Assembly: GCA_032821775.1 (NCBI GenBank)
Contig: JAVLRN010000002.1
Span: 4,154,001 to 4,218,000 of the forward strand
Reading direction: 5' to 3'
Length of the DNA: 64,000 nt
Source of the DNA: Sanguinoderma infundibulare
Taxonomy: Eukaryota; Basidiomycota; Agaricomycetes; Polyporales; Polyporaceae
Shown here: piece by piece, positions 37,489 through 47,607 of the stretch
Numbering within the stretch: the stretch's first letter is position 1
Layout of the letters: each line of letters opens with the position of its first letter
Notes under the pieces: generated by a model
The model's input: only the letters and a program-made list of their open reading frames with translations
Told to the model about the DNA's origin: nothing
Database searches by the model: none
Program-made: the position numbers and the translations under genes

Positions 37489-39733
37489 ATACAGCTGCGT
37501 GGCGCGCATTGCTCGCGCTTCTTCGGTAAAGGTGCGCCGAGGCTCTCGTCGACCTTGGTGATCCAGCTGGCCGTAGGGGTTCCGTAGAGGATGGCGGCCA
37601 TGCCAAATGTAGGAAGATTCTCGAGCGCGAGGAGAAGCGGTGCGCCGAAATCTTGACGAGGTTGATAGTGGTCCAAGGATGCATCGCACCCAGCTCCACA
37701 GAGACTCGGATGGTGGTTAACCAACGCAGAGACATCCTCCCCTTCTTCGTCGCTGTGGTCCTCCTCTTCATCGCCGCAGTTTTCATTTGGAATATTCCGG
37801 CCGAGCACCCTACTTGTCCAGATAAATTTCTGCGGCACTGCATCGATATGCGACAGGCAAGCGACGGCCACGTCGCTGCGCTTCTCGAGCGGCATGGCAT
37901 CCCCGCGCAGGACCCTGTTGGGATCGACTGTTTACCTTATAGAGATGGAAGACATCATATGTGAGTTCGCTTGTTGAATGAGCGAATTTAGACTAAAGTC
38001 GGGCAGGAAACGAATTATGGGCTTGAAGTCGGTATGTTGTGGGAGAGAACGGGGCAGTACGTACCGTTGTTTCTGTGCTTCAAGGATCCGCCTAAACCTG
38101 ACGCGGCTATCACGGAACGTACGGTCGTGCAGTTCGGCCCTCGTGTGGAACTTGAAGTATTAGGAGGCGTGGTGCTTGAGTGTACGGCCCCGCTGTACGT
38201 CAAGTGAGGAAGGAGTATGGTGTCGCGATTACGCGTCTGATACGCGCCCGCACCACTCCTTCTATGCACAAATCCGTTGGGCAGGGCGGAAAGGTCTGGA
38301 TTGCGTCGCGCGCGAGGAGCCAGCGCGGGACAGGACTCCGGGCCGAACCGCGTCGCTACCGCTCTCTCGCGCGACCCGGAAGGGGGCCGAGCTCAAGCCG
38401 GCGGAGGCGAGTGTACATGAGTCGTAGCTACGTAATAAAACCACAGAAGAGGGATAGCGGATGGGAGGGTGCAAAAAACGAGGAGCTCGAAGCCGACGAC
38501 TTTCGAGCGAGCGGGTGAGAAAGGAGGTGGTAAGAATGATGAATACTAGCTACCTTTCGAGCGAGCGGGTGAGAAAGGAGGTGAGGAGAAGAGACTGCGC
38601 GCCGGAACCTATATACTAGAAAATACAATAGCTACTGAGCATCCGGAGCATACTGGAGAGCAAAAGGGATATACGACAGAATGAAGACAGAATACAAAGC
38701 AAACGTCAAGCTTTTTGACATAAGCGCTTGAGTGGCGCCGGAGGCAACTCCTTTCGCATAGACCCTGGACGAGTAATAACTCGTCCACAACATTCCCGCC
38801 TCCAGCGCTTATCCGGGCCGTATCCCTCCACGGATCCGATATCCCTGCGTCTCTTCAGGAGCGCTCCGCATTAGCGCTCCCTCCCTTATGCGCCACCACC
38901 ACCACCAGTCCTATGATATCTCTATTCTAGTTACTTTCTAGTCCCAACATCCTTCCCCTGTGCTCTTTCAAAAGTGACCTGGACACCGATACTTACGCGC
39001 TACCGAGACTCCCCCTATCCGACTCACATGGCCTTACTCCTTCCGCCTCCCCCTCATCGACCGGAAATTCTGCACGAAGAACGCCCTCGGATGCCGCCTC
39101 CTGCAAGACGCGGGCAGTCCATCGCCTGCCGTGGAATCCGGCTAGCCGTGTCAAATCCTCATAAGTCGGCAAGCTCACAGTCCGCCGCGACACATTTCAG
39201 GCTAGCTCGGAGCATAGATCGTTGACGCGTGCGTGAGCGAAGCGGCGACCTGATCGAGATGGGCGAGCTCATCCGGCTCGTGAGCAAGCTGCGAAGCGTC
39301 GGAGGGGTGGACCACATTATGGTGTATATGTACGCTTACTGGCAGATAGACATTACTTGTAGATCGAAGGATATGTACTTCTATAAGAATACGTATCGGA
39401 CAATCTATAATGCACTGCAGGTGTGAACACTGCATATTGGCATTCCTGTGATCGGGGATTCCGTGCGTCTGCGTTAAGACTGTTCGAGTGGCTCGAGGGC
39501 CGAGGCTAGAGCCCGCCAAAAACGGGCGCATCGCGGACGGTTGTTTGGCAAGAGCCTCTGATCCTAACACAAACAAACAAGAAGCCAAATAAAGGAGTGG
39601 CACTGGCGCCAAAAGCGAGGACTTGGGCTTGGGACTCGTTGTGCACTCCAGGTCCGCATATCCATCCAGTTCGTGCAAATCCTTCTGCTCCTGGTTCTTC
39701 TTTTGACGCTGCTCTTGTGCTGGACCGTGGCCG
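37489..39733. other. Intergenic region with a tandem repeat and a possible solo LTR
   Basis: Open frames on both strands at 37344-37960 are not convincing. 38636-38949 starts TG, ends CA, and in the minus direction opens TGTTGGGACTAGAA like some copia-type LTRs; it contains the palindrome ACGAGTAATAACTCGT near 38769, but no target duplication is visible. Nothing else is supported before BUB3. Confidence 0.35.
38503..38585 (+). repeat. Short direct repeat, two units
   Basis: TTTCGAGCGAGCGGGTGAGA plus AAGGAGGTG occurs at about 38504-38532 and again at 38557-38585, with the 24-base spacer GTAAGAATGATGAATACTAGCTAC between them. Confidence 0.8.
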
Positions 39734-41297
39734 ATGTCTGGTATGTTTCATTTACTGTGTTCTAAGGGGTCAGTCGCCGAACTGACCATATTTCACCGTT
39801 GCAGACCAAATCGAACTCGCGTCGCCCCCGTTCGATAGTGTATCCTCCGTTCGGTTCTCACCGACGAACCCCTCGCATCTGCTGACCTCTTCATGGGACA
39901 CGGTACGTCACGTTCATCTAGTTCTGCTCTGGCGGCGGAGAAAGGAGGAAGGGGATCCGGGCTGGCATTGGCGGCAGGAATGGTACGCTTACAATCCCCT
40001 CTTTCCAGACCGTGCGCTTCTATGATATTGCAACAAACGAGCAAAAGTCCAAGTACGACCATCGAGCCGCTGTCTTGGCCTGCTGCTTCTCCGACGCGAC
40101 CCATGGCTTCAGTGGAGGGCTTGATTCTTCTGTCCGAGAGTGAGTCCTCACCTCCATGTTTCCTTTCTTGTCCCAACAGAGTCCTTGTTTGTGCAGATTG
40201 GACCTCGAGACCGAGAGAATCAACCATCTCGGTCAGCACTCCGACGCCATCTCAAGCATGAACTATTGGCGAGACCAAAGTGAGTGACATTTTTCCTACC
40301 CTCGTTCCCACCTCTTATGTGTCGACGTCTTCTTCCTTTCGCGCAGATGTCCTCGTCACCGGCTCATGGGATCGAACGGTGCGGTTCTGGGACCCACGCG
40401 CATCCAACCAACAACAGTCCTCGCACGAGCTACCCGAACGGGTGTATAACATGGACCTCGTAAATCACATCCTCGTCGTCGCGATGGCTAGCCGACTCTT
40501 CCACATCTACGACCTCCGCAAAATGGACGCACCCGCGCAGACGAGGGAGAGCAGCTTGAAGTTTATGACGCGCGCGCTCGCGTGTATGTCGGATGGGCAA
40601 GGTGTGTTCCTCCCCCCCTCTTCTACCCCTACCCCCGGTCTACGTACCAGCCTGCTGCGATTCGGTGCTGTGCGGATCGTGCTCATGTGTGCTTACGGGC
40701 GGTGTTTGCAGGCTACGCGACAGGCTCCGTAGAGGGCCGCATCGCGGTGGAGTACTTTGACCCAAGTCCGCAAGCGCAGGAGAAGAAGTACGCCTTCAAG
40801 TGCCATCGACAGACGATCGACGACGTCGATCACGTATGGCCCGTCAACGCGCTCGCGTTCCATCCCATGTGAGTCTTGTTTTCTCCTCCTTTCCTTTCCT
40901 GCCTTCCCCCTCTCCGACCGCTCTCTGCTCCTCTGCGCGCGGGCTCCGGGTCCTGACGCTTCATGACACCGAATAGCTACAACACGTTCGCGTCCGCGGG
41001 CTCCGATGGCACAGTGTCGATCTGGGACCACAAGTCTAAGAAGCGGCTGCGTCAGTACCCCAAGTATCACTCGCCTGTGCCATCCATCGCGTTCAACAGC
41101 GACGGGACGAAGCTCGCCGTCGGTGCCAGCTACACGTGGGAGGAGGGCGAGGAGGGCGCGAAGACGGCAGAGCGGCCAGCGGTGTTCATCAAGAACGTCG
41201 GGGACGAGGTCAAGGTGAGAGTGCTCTTCGTACTGCGGATTGAGCGATGAGGGCTGACCCGTTGGGTGCGTTATAGCCGAAGGGATGGACCGGGTAA
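39734..41297 (+). CDS. BUB3: BUB3, mitotic spindle checkpoint WD40 protein
   Basis: Eight exons: 39734-39740, 39805-39902, 40009-40139, 40197-40279, 40347-40601, 40712-40868, 40977-41214, 41277-41297 (990 bases, 329 residues; all phases agree). The 7-base first exon (ATG TCT G) and 21-base last exon are typical of this gene class. WD repeats: SSWDTTVRFYD, GGLDSSVRE, TGSWDRTVRFWDPR, then the Bub3/Rae1-type insert EGRIAVEYFD, NALAFHP, AGSDGTVSIWDHKSKKRL and GVSYTWEEGE-like before the KPKGW tail. Bub3 binds Bub1/BubR1 (Mad3) GLEBS motifs at kinetochores. RAE1/GLE2 is the closest alternative, but the length, the KSKKRLRQYP block and lack of an N-terminal extension favour BUB3. Confidence 0.93.
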
Positions 41298-41442
41298 TGC
41301 GTGTCCGCTGGTGTTGTTTGTTGTCCCGTGTAGTGTTCTTTCCCTGTCTTGCGCACAAGCGCACGCTGTATTATGCCACGCTCCGATGTCATCGATGGCA
41401 GAGTTAGCCCACAGATCGTGTATCCTTTTAGAAACAAGCGCT

Positions 41443-43433
41443 CGACTGTGTGTGCACGAGAGACCTTTTCGTGCACACAGGCCGTCAAAGACGCTGGATA
41501 CAACGGCGCGGCGGGCAAAGGTCTCCGAGGAGGGCGAGCGTCGAGAATCATTCGGTACCCCCTCGTGACCAGCTCGCTAAGTCTCAAAACCCGGCCCTGC
41601 TCTTTGTGCCCGACCCTCGACTTATTTCCGGGCGCTGAACGGGGCTTGTAACTTACGGCTCCGGGCCCGGAAGCGCGGCCGCGGTCGGGACGACGCGCTT
41701 GAGCTCCTGGTACATTGAGCCCTCGCGGTGGCCGGCCATCACCATCTGCTGGTCCTTGAGCTGCTTGGCGATGTCACGCGGCCCGGAGCCCGAGACCTCG
41801 ATCCACGTCTTGGAGAAGATCGCGCAGGCGGTGACAGTGAACGCGATATAGATCAGCGTGTGCACGGGGTCGGCGACAAGGACCGCATCGCGACGACGGG
41901 GTTCAGCAAGATGCGCGACCGTCAGGTTGAATCATGTTCATGCTTGTGTTCGTGATTGCAGTAAGAAGTCCGGGCTCTTCATTCGAGTTTGCGTTTGACT
42001 TGTTCACACAATATAGTAAGCCTCAACTCTCGTCGTATTCACATTGATATCCACCGACAAACGTCGAGCCCCAATGCGTCGCGATGGTCCTGACATTGGT
42101 GAGCATGCGCCAATCCTGGATGCAGATTCTTTCTCAAGAAAGTGAGCGATTTGGCACGCACCTGTGCACCCACGCGTCTCATTCCTCGCTCTCGTCAAGC
42201 TCGCTTCCTAGACCCTGATCGCCTTCGCCCAAAATGCGCGCTACGCATCCCCGGGAAGCGCATGCACTTCCTCTCGCCTATAGCGTGTGGCTCGTCATCT
42301 GATTTCCTAGTTTCGTCGAAGCCAACCAGCTACGCCACAAACGCACTTCAGATAGCATAAGCTAACGCGGGACTCACCTGGATAGAGTCACTTATTTCCA
42401 TCATCCCTCGCTCCACAAGTACCCTATGCATCCGCAACCCAGCACTCTCGTCCTCATCCCACCGCGCACAAGTCGACCCATCATTGCCGCAACTCCTCCA
42501 CCAAGTCACCCCTCCTACGACCTCCTCTCCGGCTCCCGACGCTGTTCCCTTGCCCGCTCCCACCGCTACCATCTCGGAACCAGCTAGAACACTCATCGAT
42601 GCCCTGAAGACCCGTCGCCGCCGCCGGAACCTTAAATCTTCAAGTACAACTTGCGCCTCGCTCCTGCCATCGGGATGGACGGAGAAGGTCGGCGCAGGCG
42701 GAATACGTACGGTGTTGGATGGGGCTGGACCGCGCGCCGCTCCATCCCGCTGATTCTCTCGAGTGGGAGAACTGGAAAGCGGTGGACGCGGTCGTTCCGG
42801 CATAAGTATCGCCTTGAGGACGAGATGGAAGGGATACAGCGAACGTGCTGCGGGGACGCGAGGAAGGAAACGAAGGATGGCTCCACATTTGACGTCCCCG
42901 CTCTCGCCGCTTTTGTACGTGGAGTTTACCATCATAACGCGATCTGTCCGATGCTTGTATAAGCCGTGCATGTGCGGCCGAGGCACGAGTGCGCAGAAGA
43001 TGAGAGAACTCACCTTTGACGGCAGCTGCTCGTGTCAACAAACGTGCGGCGACATACAATAAAACACGGGACTCTCGAGGCCGCACGGGTAACGCATGTT
43101 CAGCCGGGTACAGTCTTCTTCGGCCACCGCCGCGTAGTCGAGAATCCATGGGCGGCGACAGGAAGCCACCTGACACCAGCGGTGGAAGGGCAGCCTAGGC
43201 ATCCGTGGCTTTCTACTGGCTGCGCTGGGCGGGAGAAGATGCGGTGAAAGTATCTGAAGCATAGGATTATGGCTGCGAGGTGGATACAGGCAACGTGTGT
43301 GAGTGTACTTGTCAGATGTGGTCCACATCCACATACCGCGTCGCCGTCGCCGCTCGTGTTCCGCGTGCTGTGCGTGCTGAGACCACCTCCTGTTGATTCC
43401 GTCGCGAGTACGGGACACATCATGCGCATCCAG
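41443..43433. repeat. Mosaic duplication of three distant pieces, including SEC61 fragment
   Basis: 41443-41519 matches 47041-47117 (CACGAGAGACCTT...CAAAGACG). 41672-41869 matches 47838-48035, that is 198 bases of the SEC61 coding exon on the minus strand. 41871-43433 matches 51013-52564 with many substitutions and small gaps. The three source pieces lie in the same order 47.0, 47.8, 51.0 kb but are brought together here. The SEC61 piece still has an open frame of about 65 codons but lacks start and end. Confidence 0.85.
41653..41865 (-). pseudogene. SEC61 alpha fragment
   Basis: Minus-strand frame matching about 65 residues of the SEC61 gene at 47608-50092 ([20 protein letters not shown] ... 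[12 protein letters not shown]) with one visible change, Lys to Gln. It ends in unrelated GPEP sequence. Part of the mosaic duplication; not a functional gene. Confidence 0.88.
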
Positions 43434-44204
43434 CCCGTAGAATAAAGTATGAAGTTCCTGTAATCGCTCATCAATACTTGCACAGACAGACGGATAAGTA
43501 TCCGGGGTGCCGGTCAGCAAGCAGACGCAAGAGAGGACGCACTTGAATCAACTTAGTCTTGCAGTCAATCACCCAGCAGGTTTGCTGGGAATTCAAACTC
43601 CGTTGTGGCTGAATCGCGCGGCCGTCGCGTGCGCTGAGCGCTACGATGGTCCCCCCCGGAGAAGGGCTAGAGTCAATCGACATCCGCCATCTTTCAAGCT
43701 ACCGTGGAGCAGCGGTAATGCTGCGAGGGCTTTGCTGGGGTTTGTTGGTTCGAGTCCCCATTAGGTTTTGGTAAGGGCTCGGGTTTGGTTACGGTTAGGG
43801 TGTTAGGGTTAGGGGTCCATGCTTACTTTATCCCCAAAGCAGGGTGCCCGTCTTTTTTTTTCGCGTAAACGAGGCTTAGTATGCCCGCCTGTGTGGTCCG
43901 GGCTCAGGGACCCCCCGAGCGCAGCGACGGAGGGGAGGGAGAGCGAATGGCGGGCCCTCTTCGCGCAGCCCCAATGCTTCACCAGTTAAAGTGTCAGCGG
44001 GCCGTAACACCCGGTACCGTATCTGTAGACCACTGTAGCCACCGTAGCACACTATAGCATCGGTGGTTACTCCGATGTATTCTGTAGCGATACATAGTAC
44101 ATAGGCCAGTTTTATAGGACATGATAGTGGACCTAGACAATGGATGTTATCGACCAATGGTTATTAGTTTGACATCGAAGCAAGCATCAGAATGTTGCAC
44201 TTAC
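43434..44204. other. Repeat-like region with tRNA-like and telomere-like traces
   Basis: 43702-43762 resembles a decayed tRNA (A-box-like TGGAGCAGCGGTAA, B-box GGTTCGAGTCC at 43748) but a cloverleaf cannot be drawn. It is followed by telomere-like units. 43850-44150 contains short repeats of CTGTAG/CACTATAG type. No gene. Confidence 0.45.
43795..43814 (+). repeat. Interstitial telomere-like repeats
   Basis: TTAGGG-TG-TTAGGG-TTAGGG at 43795-43814, preceded by GGTTACGG. TTAGGG is the telomere unit of most basidiomycetes. Only three units, so it may be chance or a scar of telomere addition or recombination. Confidence 0.6.
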
Positions 44205-45051
44205 TGGTTCACCTTTCAAGTCCGCCTCTACTGCATTTCGCTTTGCCTTTAGAATGTGGCCGCCGATGTGTGCCCTTGCCTTGCTTGGCTCCATCTCAGT
44301 TAGACAGACATGGCAGCGGAACTTGCTGTTCTTCTGGTCGGACTCCATTTCGAGGGCTGCTGAGCCACGCTCTGAGATAAGTACAGCATTGCCTAACACG
44401 ATATCAGAATCACCATTGTACCACTCCCACTCAGTAAACCAGCAGCAAACCAATGGAATACTCACCAGATACGTCTTGGTAGGGGAATTCACTGTTGCTG
44501 CGAAAGCTGGGTAATGAGCCCATAGTCTGGTGGCCTTGGACAGCATCCCATACACTTTCTGCACTCACCTCGAGCTCAGTGTTGCTGAGCTTCCAAGTCC
44601 GGCCGAAGGCATTGAGCTCGGGAAAGACTGTATTGGATGTTGAAAGCCAGGAACAGATGTCGCATATATCTGGGTTGATGGCCTTGCAGATATGCCCGCT
44701 AACCTTGACAGCAACGGTCTTGTGATCCGCTTTCGCAGTCAGTGCAGCTGATCGGTCTTGGTTGGGTGCAAGTTTCGCAATTGGGAGCCGGGGACTAGCA
44801 GGACGAGCAAACCAAGACGAAATACCTCCGAAGGCTGGGCAGGTAGGCGCCATCTGAAGCGCGACGCGTTGCTCACGTGCTATTGTTGAAGTTCCCACGA
44901 GTAACTTGGATACTGTATGGACTTCCAGACAGGCTGTATGTATCGCGAAAAAAGGTACGCGTAGAGAAGCGTGCATTTCTGGATTGATATTGAGAGTATA
45001 GGAAGGTGACGATGGAGTGTTCAGTACAGAAAACAAAAGTACGTAGAACAT
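44205..45051 (-). pseudogene. Fragment of an unknown gene with a C2H2-like motif
   Basis: Minus-strand exon ending at 44466 (upstream limit uncertain, open to 45051) joins exon 44371-44205 in phase 1 (GTGAGT donor, CTCAG acceptor). The joined part reads ...VWDAVQGHQTMGSLPSF... then FRCHVCLTEMEPSKARAHIGGHI, a CX2C...HX3-4H arrangement, followed by a GTAAGT donor at 44204. No further exon is found downstream, so the gene seems truncated. The motif resembles basidiomycete proteins of unknown, perhaps transposon-derived, function. Confidence 0.45.
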
Positions 45052-45092
45052 TCCACAAAGCGCGAAGTAGGACTTGGAACCGGGTACCTACA

Positions 45093-45276
45093 CATGCGGC
45101 GACAAGCAAGTCGCACTTGGTGCTAGAGCGAGATCTCAGGCTGCCCGCGCCTGCCATCAGCGCCCCCGCGGGGAGGCGGGGAGGCTGTCCGAACTTTACT
45201 TCGGGGCGCTGGTGGCAGGCGCGGGCAGCCTGAGATCTCGCTCTAGCACCAAGTGCGACTTGCTTGTCGCCGCATG
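45093..45276. repeat. 74 bp near-perfect hairpin
   Basis: Left arm 45093-45166 (CATGCGGCGACAAGCAAGTC...) is the reverse complement of right arm 45203-45276 over all 74 bases except one A/G position (a wobble if transcribed). The loop is 36 bases. No target duplication flanks it. It lies 94 bases before the start codon of Zn2Cys6 member 2. Could be a MITE-like element, a foldback, or a precursor of small RNAs. Confidence 0.95.
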
Positions 45277-45370
45277 CGACCCTGCAATCGCGTAAATAAC
45301 GGGGCACCACCATGCAATCAGCTCGCTGCTCATTCTCTACTGCACTCCTTTGTCTGTCTTTTGCACACCC

Positions 45371-46558
45371 ATGGCACCTCCTCTGCCAAGTTACGATACA
45401 GCCGCCGAGGCTGTTACGAATATTGAAATCTCTCCCCAGCTCGAACACGTCGTGGCCATTCTTCGCGAGAAGGAACTGCGTTAGTAATTCTATCGTTGTT
45501 ACCAGGGAATCGCCTGACGTATTTCGAGCCAGGATCACTTCCCAATCTCACTCAAGTGTCACTCGCCATCTACCCCGTCCTTGAGGCCCAAGACTCCAGC
45601 GACCCTAATGGGCAACACCGTGCTGTTACTCGTGATACTTGCTTCGCTGTCGTTCTTCATCGTTCGCATCTTGGTGAGTTTGCATATAACATCCCTTCCA
45701 CGCGTTTAGCTCAACGAGCTTCAGCTATGCTACAAGGCAGCTCGGCGCACGCTATGTCACCAAGTGACGTAATCTTTAGGCTTTCGGGCACCAAGCTGTC
45801 CCGGAAAGGGGTTAAGACGGCGGTGGGTGAACACTCCGAGAACTTTGGCTATGCTGATGATGCTAACATGCCCGCACAGTGTGTCAATTGTCGCGACGCG
45901 GCTAAGCGATGCGATACGGGCCGTCCATGTTCCCGCTGCATCAAGTATGGCCTGGAGGAAAGCTGCGTGGATGCTCCCACTAAACGAAGAAAGTCAATGA
46001 GCGACAGAAGCGGTGTCGTACCAGAGTTGGTCCTTGACCAACCTCAGATGACCGCAAGCAGTAGCGCCAGCCCGACTCGGATCTATGGAGGTGAGTCCGA
46101 CAAATGCGTGCCCGTGGAAACGTACTCACCGTTCAGCAATATCAGCCTCTCAACCCGCTTTGGCTAACGTGACCTCGGTGACGACGACGTATGCAAGCCC
46201 TCAGCTTTGGAATTCCCCCGCAGGGCCCTCGACCGACGCTCAGGGCGCTCAGAGACCCGAGGCATACGCCGCTGACCAGTCCATCTTCGACGCTGGTATT
46301 ATGAGCCACATGGCTTACACCTCAGCCACGAGCCAGGATCTCGCTGCATCTGTCCAAGCCACGGGATCGACCACCATGCTACCGACTGCCAACTATCCGA
46401 ATATGTACAACTACATTGCCGACACGCAGATGATGCACCATTTCGAAGTCGATGTTGCGTCCGGGTCCCAAACTCGCAATGGCCCGACGGGTACCCAGTC
46501 CGGAGTTTTCCATGCGTATCTGAGCTCTCCGTTTGGCTTGGGTTATCAGAGTCAGTGA
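45371..46558 (+). CDS. Short Zn(II)2Cys6 protein, family member 2
   Basis: Exons 45371-45479, 45533-45673, 45725-45822, 45880-46090, 46137-46558 (981 bases, 326 residues; phases 1,1,0,1). N-terminal block with SLPNLTQVSLAIYP, a second block SPSDVIF...RKGVKTA, then the binuclear cluster CVNCRDAAKRC...PCSRC...ESC (CX2CX6CX5CX2CX8C) followed by the basic stretch TKRRK. The tail is Tyr/Ser/Gly-rich and ends LGYQSQ. Intron 1 acceptor was chosen by comparison with member 4 (both restore Arg at the junction). No fungal-specific TF domain. Probable nuclear DNA-binding protein; role unknown. Confidence 0.88.
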
Positions 46559-47607
46559 ATCTATACGTCGTGGTATTCCCAGGTACGTATCTACTAAGGC
46601 TGAAATGATTCGCCGCGCTGATGGTTTTATTCGGAAAACGGTGCATGTTAGGCTTGACTGGATCATCACCTCAAGTACGTCTGCATGCTGAATTGACTCG
46701 TTGCCCGTTGAAAATTGCACTCTTCCGTGATCGTGTTCCCGTGCTCAGTAGCTGATGAGGAAAATATGATTGTAAGATGTACTTGTAGATCTGCTCTGTG
46801 AACACACGCTGTATTGCACCGAAGAATATGTAATGATTCGCGAGGAGCAGCAGCGGATGGCCCAGGTGCGCGAAAGCTTCGGAGGAGACTGTAGGCGATC
46901 CGCGCGATATGTGGAGCAGTTTGCGCCTAAAGCTTAAGCCAGTAACCATGCATGGTTTCGCGAGGTGGGGGCCAGATCTTCGGTCTAGCAGCGCCGCTGC
47001 CTGTAAGTAAATAACCCAGCACCTCCCCCGTATCATTCTCGACTGTATGTGCACGAGAGACCTTGTCGTGCACACAGGCCGTCAAAGACGTTGGGTACAA
47101 CGGCGCGGCGGGCAACGCTACCTCGCGTATGAAATTCTCGCTGTTGCGTGTAGTCTCTCACCTTGCGCGAACCCCCTCAGCTCGTCTCTGTCAGTCATCC
47201 TCAATATGTCGTCGGTGATCTCTGCCCCTCCCAAGGCCACTTCGCGAGGAGGCGGTCATACGAGGACGAGTGCGCACCACCTTTCGAACGCTCGCAACAT
47301 CGGACAAGCCGTGTCAACATCCAAGCGGGGACCAAAACACTTCAACGTCACCCTCGGGGCCGGCATAACGCAAATACTCTTTTATACGCACGTCGATATT
47401 GACCACCAGATTAAATTACTGCAAGCGTCGGCGAGCTACCGGTAACATAACTTTGTGCACATCGTCGTAATGAAACATGAAGCCACCACCGCCTTGCGTT
47501 CCCAGTTCCCAGGAATAGGGTGTATCCTGCGCCCCAAGCCCCGTGCGCGCTAGCGTTACTGCTAACACTAGTGCTAATGGAATGACCGCGCACGCGTCAG
47601 CGTTCAC
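46559..47607. other. Intergenic region
   Basis: 46559-46640 is probable 3' untranslated sequence of the Zn2Cys6 gene. 47041-47117 is the source or sister of the piece at 41443-41519. No gene supported. Confidence 0.5.

Noticed and set aside
38636..38949. Copia-type solo LTR
   Set aside because: TG...CA ends and a copia-like start on the minus strand, but no target duplication and no second copy in the window; kept only as a possibility.
43702..43762. tRNA gene
   Set aside because: A- and B-box-like words are present but the T-stem and acceptor stem do not pair.
45480..45505. 26-base intron option in Zn2Cys6 member 2
   Set aside because: Too short to splice; comparison with member 4 shows the acceptor at 45532, with conserved Arg at the junction.
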